Shown: positions 7,565-9,789 of the stretch, piece after piece
Numbering within the stretch: position 1 is the first letter of the stretch
Layout: every line of letters starts with the position of its first letter
Assembly (NCBI GenBank): GCA_030612305.1
Contig: JAUWOG010000047.1
Location: 1-9,789, forward strand
Source of the DNA: Armatimonadota bacterium
GTDB taxonomy: Bacteria; Armatimonadota; Zipacnadia; Zipacnadales; UBA11051
Direction of reading: 5' to 3'
Length of the DNA: 9,789 nt
The notes under the pieces: generated by a model
Seen by the model: only the letters and a program-made list of their open reading frames with translations
What the model was told of the DNA's origin: nothing
Database searches by the model: none
Position numbers and translations under genes: made by a program

Positions 7565-8269
7565 TCAGACCACAACATCCAGAGCCGCGCGGAAGTCCCT
7601 CGTGACCCGTGCGATGCTGTCGGGCTGCTTTCCGGTTACGATGGCACCAATAAGAATGCCACGAACGCCAACTTTATGCAAGCTAGCCACCTGCTGCGGC
7701 AGTATCGCACGCTGGGTCGGGACCACTACCGGCACGTCGCCGGGCCTCATCATCTCAGACAGGTACGCATACGTTTTGAGGTCGGCGAGGCATAGCGGCT
7801 TGCCGTATTCCTCGTGGGGGAGGACGGATGCCTCCACCATGCGCACCTGTGATATGAGCGTGAGCCCTTGAGGCGTCCCATGTGGTGGGAGATCGTGGTC
7901 GCTGACGGCTGCCATGATGTCAATGCCGGTGTCAGTGTCAAGCATCCAGACGGGCATGTCCGCGAGGTAGGCATCCACGAAATCAATGCCGGCGTCAGCC
8001 ATCCCCTGCATGTCCTGTGGCGAGCACATGCTTTCGGCGGTGCCGGGCACGATGCCAACCGGCGCACCGAGGGCACAGATGCACTCGATGGCAGATGCCT
8101 CCTGCTGCCAGGAGCCGAAGCCCGCGTCCGCCGCGGCATGATGGAGGTTGACGTGGACCTTGAGGCCTTCGGCACCGGCGTCAATGGCCGCCCTTGCGAG
8201 TTCGGGATCGTTTCGCGGCAGGCTGACAAGCAGGGCAGGCCTGGTGAGATCGGCCATGATGTCGAACAT
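7565..8269 (-). CDS. TIM-barrel protein, epimerase- or phosphate-binding-barrel-like
   Basis: The 234 residues (counted from ATG 8269) alternate strands and helices as a beta/alpha barrel does. The first strand is LLVSLPRND (13-21), followed by DAGAEGLKVHVNL (30-42). The end, VPVVVPTQ then GVRGILIGAIVTG (201-213), resembles the seventh and eighth strands of phosphate-binding barrels such as NanE (N-acetylmannosamine-6-phosphate epimerase) and ThiE. Family membership is not certain, and catalytic residues cannot be matched. No signal peptide is seen, so it is probably cytoplasmic. It sits 45 bases after the winged-helix gene and 40 before the DUF4127 gene. An odd point is the start: the first in-frame ATG lies 23 bases from a strong GAGGAGG site, while an in-frame ATA (8284-8282) sits at the ideal eight bases. 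The true product may begin five codons earlier, as I/M-ADTR-M. Confidence 0.68.
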   Translation of the reverse strand: MFDIMADLTRPALLVSLPRNDPELARAAIDAGAEGLKVHVNLHHAAADAGFGSWQQEASAIECICALGAPVGIVPGTAESMCSPQDMQGMADAGIDFVDAYLADMPVWMLDTDTGIDIMAAVSDHDLPPHGTPQGLTLISQVRMVEASVLPHEEYGKPLCLADLKTYAYLSEMMRPGDVPVVVPTQRAILPQQVASLHKVGVRGILIGAIVTGKQPDSIARVTRDFRAALDVVV

Positions 8270-8292
8270 GCGAGTGTCGGCTATGGCAGGTG

Positions 8293-8299
8293 CCTCCTC
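8293..8299 (-). promoter_or_regulatory. Strong ribosome binding site facing an ATA codon
   Basis: On the minus strand this is GAGGAGG, nearly the full anti-Shine-Dalgarno complement. Eight bases later comes ATA (8284-8282), in frame with the TIM-barrel gene, and only 23 bases later its first ATG (8269-8267). The in-frame stop TAG lies just upstream, so no ordinary ATG, GTG or TTG start is available at the normal distance. Confidence 0.65.
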
Positions 8300-8314
8300 G
8301 ATTTGACAGTGCTG

Positions 8315-8917
8315 CTACGCGTCGGCCGGCGAACCCAGGACGAGTCCGAGGCCTTCGCCGGCGGTAAGCGCGTAGCGCCAGAACGGCTGATGTCCGGACA
8401 CGATGATCGCCTGTCGGGCCCATCTGATTCCGGAGCGTGTCTCACAGTGCTCGAGGAACTGCTCGGCGTTCATCGCCTCGACAAGTAGATCAGGCGATAT
8501 GGCGTGGCATCTGGCGCTGAGGCTCTCGGCCGGCTGCGGGCCGGGATGCTGGGTGACTGCGATGAGGCGGTTCTCCTCGGGCATGACGGCGATGCAGTCG
8601 AAATCGTGCCAGTGCTGCTCCAAATGAGGCCGGAGGCCGGAGATGAGTTGGCCCGGCAGGCCCTCGAGCCGCTGCTGCTCGCGCTGGCAGAGCATACCGA
8701 GCCAGAGGGAAGTGGGCGGCGAGTTGACAAGGAGGCAGAGGACCTCGCGGCCGGACTTGATCGTGCCGAGAACTAGCAACTGCTCAAGCTGCTGGATGTG
8801 ATAGTGCGTCGGCTGGTAGGAGAGCGTCACGCCCCTGCAGACGGCGCTGATGCTTGGCTTCTCCCCGAAATGCGTGCGCATGTAGCGAAGTATCTGCAGT
8901 GCAGATGTGTAGCGCAT
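8315..8917 (-). CDS. Winged-helix protein with nucleotidyltransferase-like C-terminal half
   Basis: The 200-residue protein begins with a winged helix-turn-helix domain. It has helices at about 4-16 and 22-30, a recognition helix about 35-47 (QPTHYHIQQLEQL), and a wing around 52-64 with GRE and LLVN. After a helical linker, residues about 95-190 have the outline of a minimal nucleotidyltransferase. A strand with FDCIAVMPEENRLIAV comes first, then LLVEAMNAEQFLEHC and RWARQAIIVSG, much like the tail of MNT-type proteins. The catalytic GSxxxG...DxD signature is missing, so if related it is likely inactive and may sense or bind instead. A transcription regulator of its own operon is a reasonable inference. 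The ATG at 8917 has CGAGG (8924-8928) six bases before it. It lies 28 bases after the preceding gene. The wing domain is fairly sure; the second domain is tentative. Confidence 0.6.
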   Translation of the reverse strand: MRYTSALQILRYMRTHFGEKPSISAVCRGVTLSYQPTHYHIQQLEQLLVLGTIKSGREVLCLLVNSPPTSLWLGMLCQREQQRLEGLPGQLISGLRPHLEQHWHDFDCIAVMPEENRLIAVTQHPGPQPAESLSARCHAISPDLLVEAMNAEQFLEHCETRSGIRWARQAIIVSGHQPFWRYALTAGEGLGLVLGSPADA

Positions 8918-8945
8918 CGTCAGCCTCGCAGGTTGGAGCGGGCGT

Positions 8946-9789
8946 CTAGATTGGAGGCGCGGATGAGTTCTCGGGTTCTTGTGGCCAATAGAGCGCGCGC
9001 GGAAAGACGATGCGCAGATGGGTCACTCCGCGCAGCGCAATGAACGCATCGCCGGGCAGCGGACTGTATGGTTTCAGGCTCGAGCGGATATGCCACAGGC
9101 TCTTGCGTCCGCGTTCGGATTCGGCGGCGTTGTTGGTTTCGGCCTGAGGGTCAACGCAGATTCTGGGCATGTTCTCCCAGAGGCCGTCTCTGTACCGGAC
9201 CTGCACCATCAGGCGGGAGAGGGCGCGGTACATCCAGTCGTCATGGCCGCCGGTGATGTCGTCAGGGCGGTAGCTGGGGAGGAGATAGCCGGCGAACAGC
9301 GGCGCGATGCCCTCCCATGAAGGGGCGCGGACATCAGCCGGGCCGACGACCATCCATTGCGTGTGCTCGCGGATGTAGGGCACTTCCGAGCTGCCGGCGT
9401 GCTCGCGGGGTACGATCTGAAAGCCGCCGATCTTGCCGAGGGGAGATGTTGAGATGTCAATGACCCCGCAATGGTTGGCGCGCAAGCGGCCGGGTGCGGC
9501 GTAGAGCGTCCCACCAAAACGTCCGATGCCGACGACCGGGCGGAGGACCTGGCCGATGAGTCGCGGCGGCTCATTCGGGTACTCGATGAGTATCGTGCCG
9601 CCAAACTTGTTCTCGAAGGTGCAGTAGAGGGGCTGCTTTTCGGCTTCCAGCCGAATAATCTGGATGACATCGCCGTCGGCGGGAACATAGTCGGGCTTGA
9701 GCGGAGCCAAGTCGCCGCCAGTCTCAAGATATACAGGCGAATTGACGAGCGGCCCGTAGCCTCCGAAGATCCTGGTGCCACCGGGTATG
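8946..9789 (-). CDS. Uncharacterised beta-rich protein (5' end outside the window)
   Basis: The frame is open from the right window edge (first full codon 9788-9786) to a TAG at 8948-8946, giving 280 visible residues. TTG 9710 is internal, since coherent protein (GGTRIFGGYGPLVNSPVYLE) runs before it. I do not recognise the family. The sequence is rich in Gly, Pro and aromatic residues and in predicted strands. Notable segments are FGGYGPLVNSPVYLE, ENKFGGTILIEYP, VGIGRFGGTLYAAPGRLRANHCGVIDISTSP and GKIGGFQIVPREHA. An acidic DDITGGHDDWMY segment lies in the second half. This style is typical of large secreted or surface proteins, but whether there is a signal peptide cannot be seen. It is the first visible gene of the minus-strand series, with 28 bases between its stop and the winged-helix gene. 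No catalytic motif is identifiable. Confidence 0.72.
   Translation of the reverse strand, partial: IPGGTRIFGGYGPLVNSPVYLETGGDLAPLKPDYVPADGDVIQIIRLEAEKQPLYCTFENKFGGTILIEYPNEPPRLIGQVLRPVVGIGRFGGTLYAAPGRLRANHCGVIDISTSPLGKIGGFQIVPREHAGSSEVPYIREHTQWMVVGPADVRAPSWEGIAPLFAGYLLPSYRPDDITGGHDDWMYRALSRLMVQVRYRDGLWENMPRICVDPQAETNNAAESERGRKSLWHIRSSLKPYSPLPGDAFIALRGVTHLRIVFPRALYWPQEPENSSAPPI

Noticed and set aside
7525..7578. Longer N-terminus for the DUF4127 protein from ATG 7578
   Set aside because: It would overlap the TIM-barrel gene by 14 bases and would place a strong ribosome site inside the coding sequence; the conserved family start fits GTG 7524.
1..9789. CRISPR arrays, insertion sequences, tRNA or rRNA genes, defence or phage genes
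   Set aside because: Reading both strands I found no spaced direct repeats, terminal inverted repeats, transposase motifs, cloverleaf-like sequences or known defence domains.

Overview
The window is a GC-rich, protein-dense stretch of bacterial chromosome with no sign of plasmid, phage or transposon genes. It holds eight genes, two of them cut by the window edges. The gene content (a heparinase II/III-type polysaccharide lyase, a secreted GHL10-type glycoside hydrolase, a DUF4127 protein, a Nif3-like protein) together with long, mostly uncharacterised proteins suggests an uncultured carbohydrate-degrading bacterium of the Armatimonadota or of a neighbouring group such as Planctomycetota, Hydrogenedentota or Sumerlaeota. 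That placement is an inference from gene types and style, not from any marker gene.

Left part, plus strand: (1) the 3' part of a heparinase II/III family lyase (1-2257); (2) a divergent Nif3-like dinuclear-metal protein (2395-3354) with its own sigma70-type promoter and a leader hairpin; (3) a 98-residue unrecognised protein (3452-3748).

Right part, minus strand: five tandem genes that converge on the left block at about 3749-3781. In transcription order (right to left) they are: a 5'-truncated, beta-rich unknown protein (8946-9789), a winged-helix protein with a nucleotidyltransferase-like C-terminal half (8315-8917), a TIM-barrel protein (7565-8269), a DUF4127 protein (5848-7524) and an exported or membrane-anchored GHL10-type glycoside hydrolase (3782-5851). 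The gaps are 28, 45, 40 and -4 bases, so they look like one operon. The last two genes share an ATGA stop/start overlap. No promoter for this operon lies inside the window.

Taken together the window looks like a piece of glycan-utilisation or envelope-glycan metabolism, but only the lyase and the GHL10 protein have a family-level enzymatic assignment. The most notable points are the five-gene minus-strand cassette with several undescribed partners, a strong ribosome binding site in front of an ATA codon at the start of the TIM-barrel gene, and the unusual N-terminus and altered metal ligand of the Nif3-like protein. No RNA genes, CRISPR arrays or insertion sequences were seen, and no gap between genes exceeds 137 bases.
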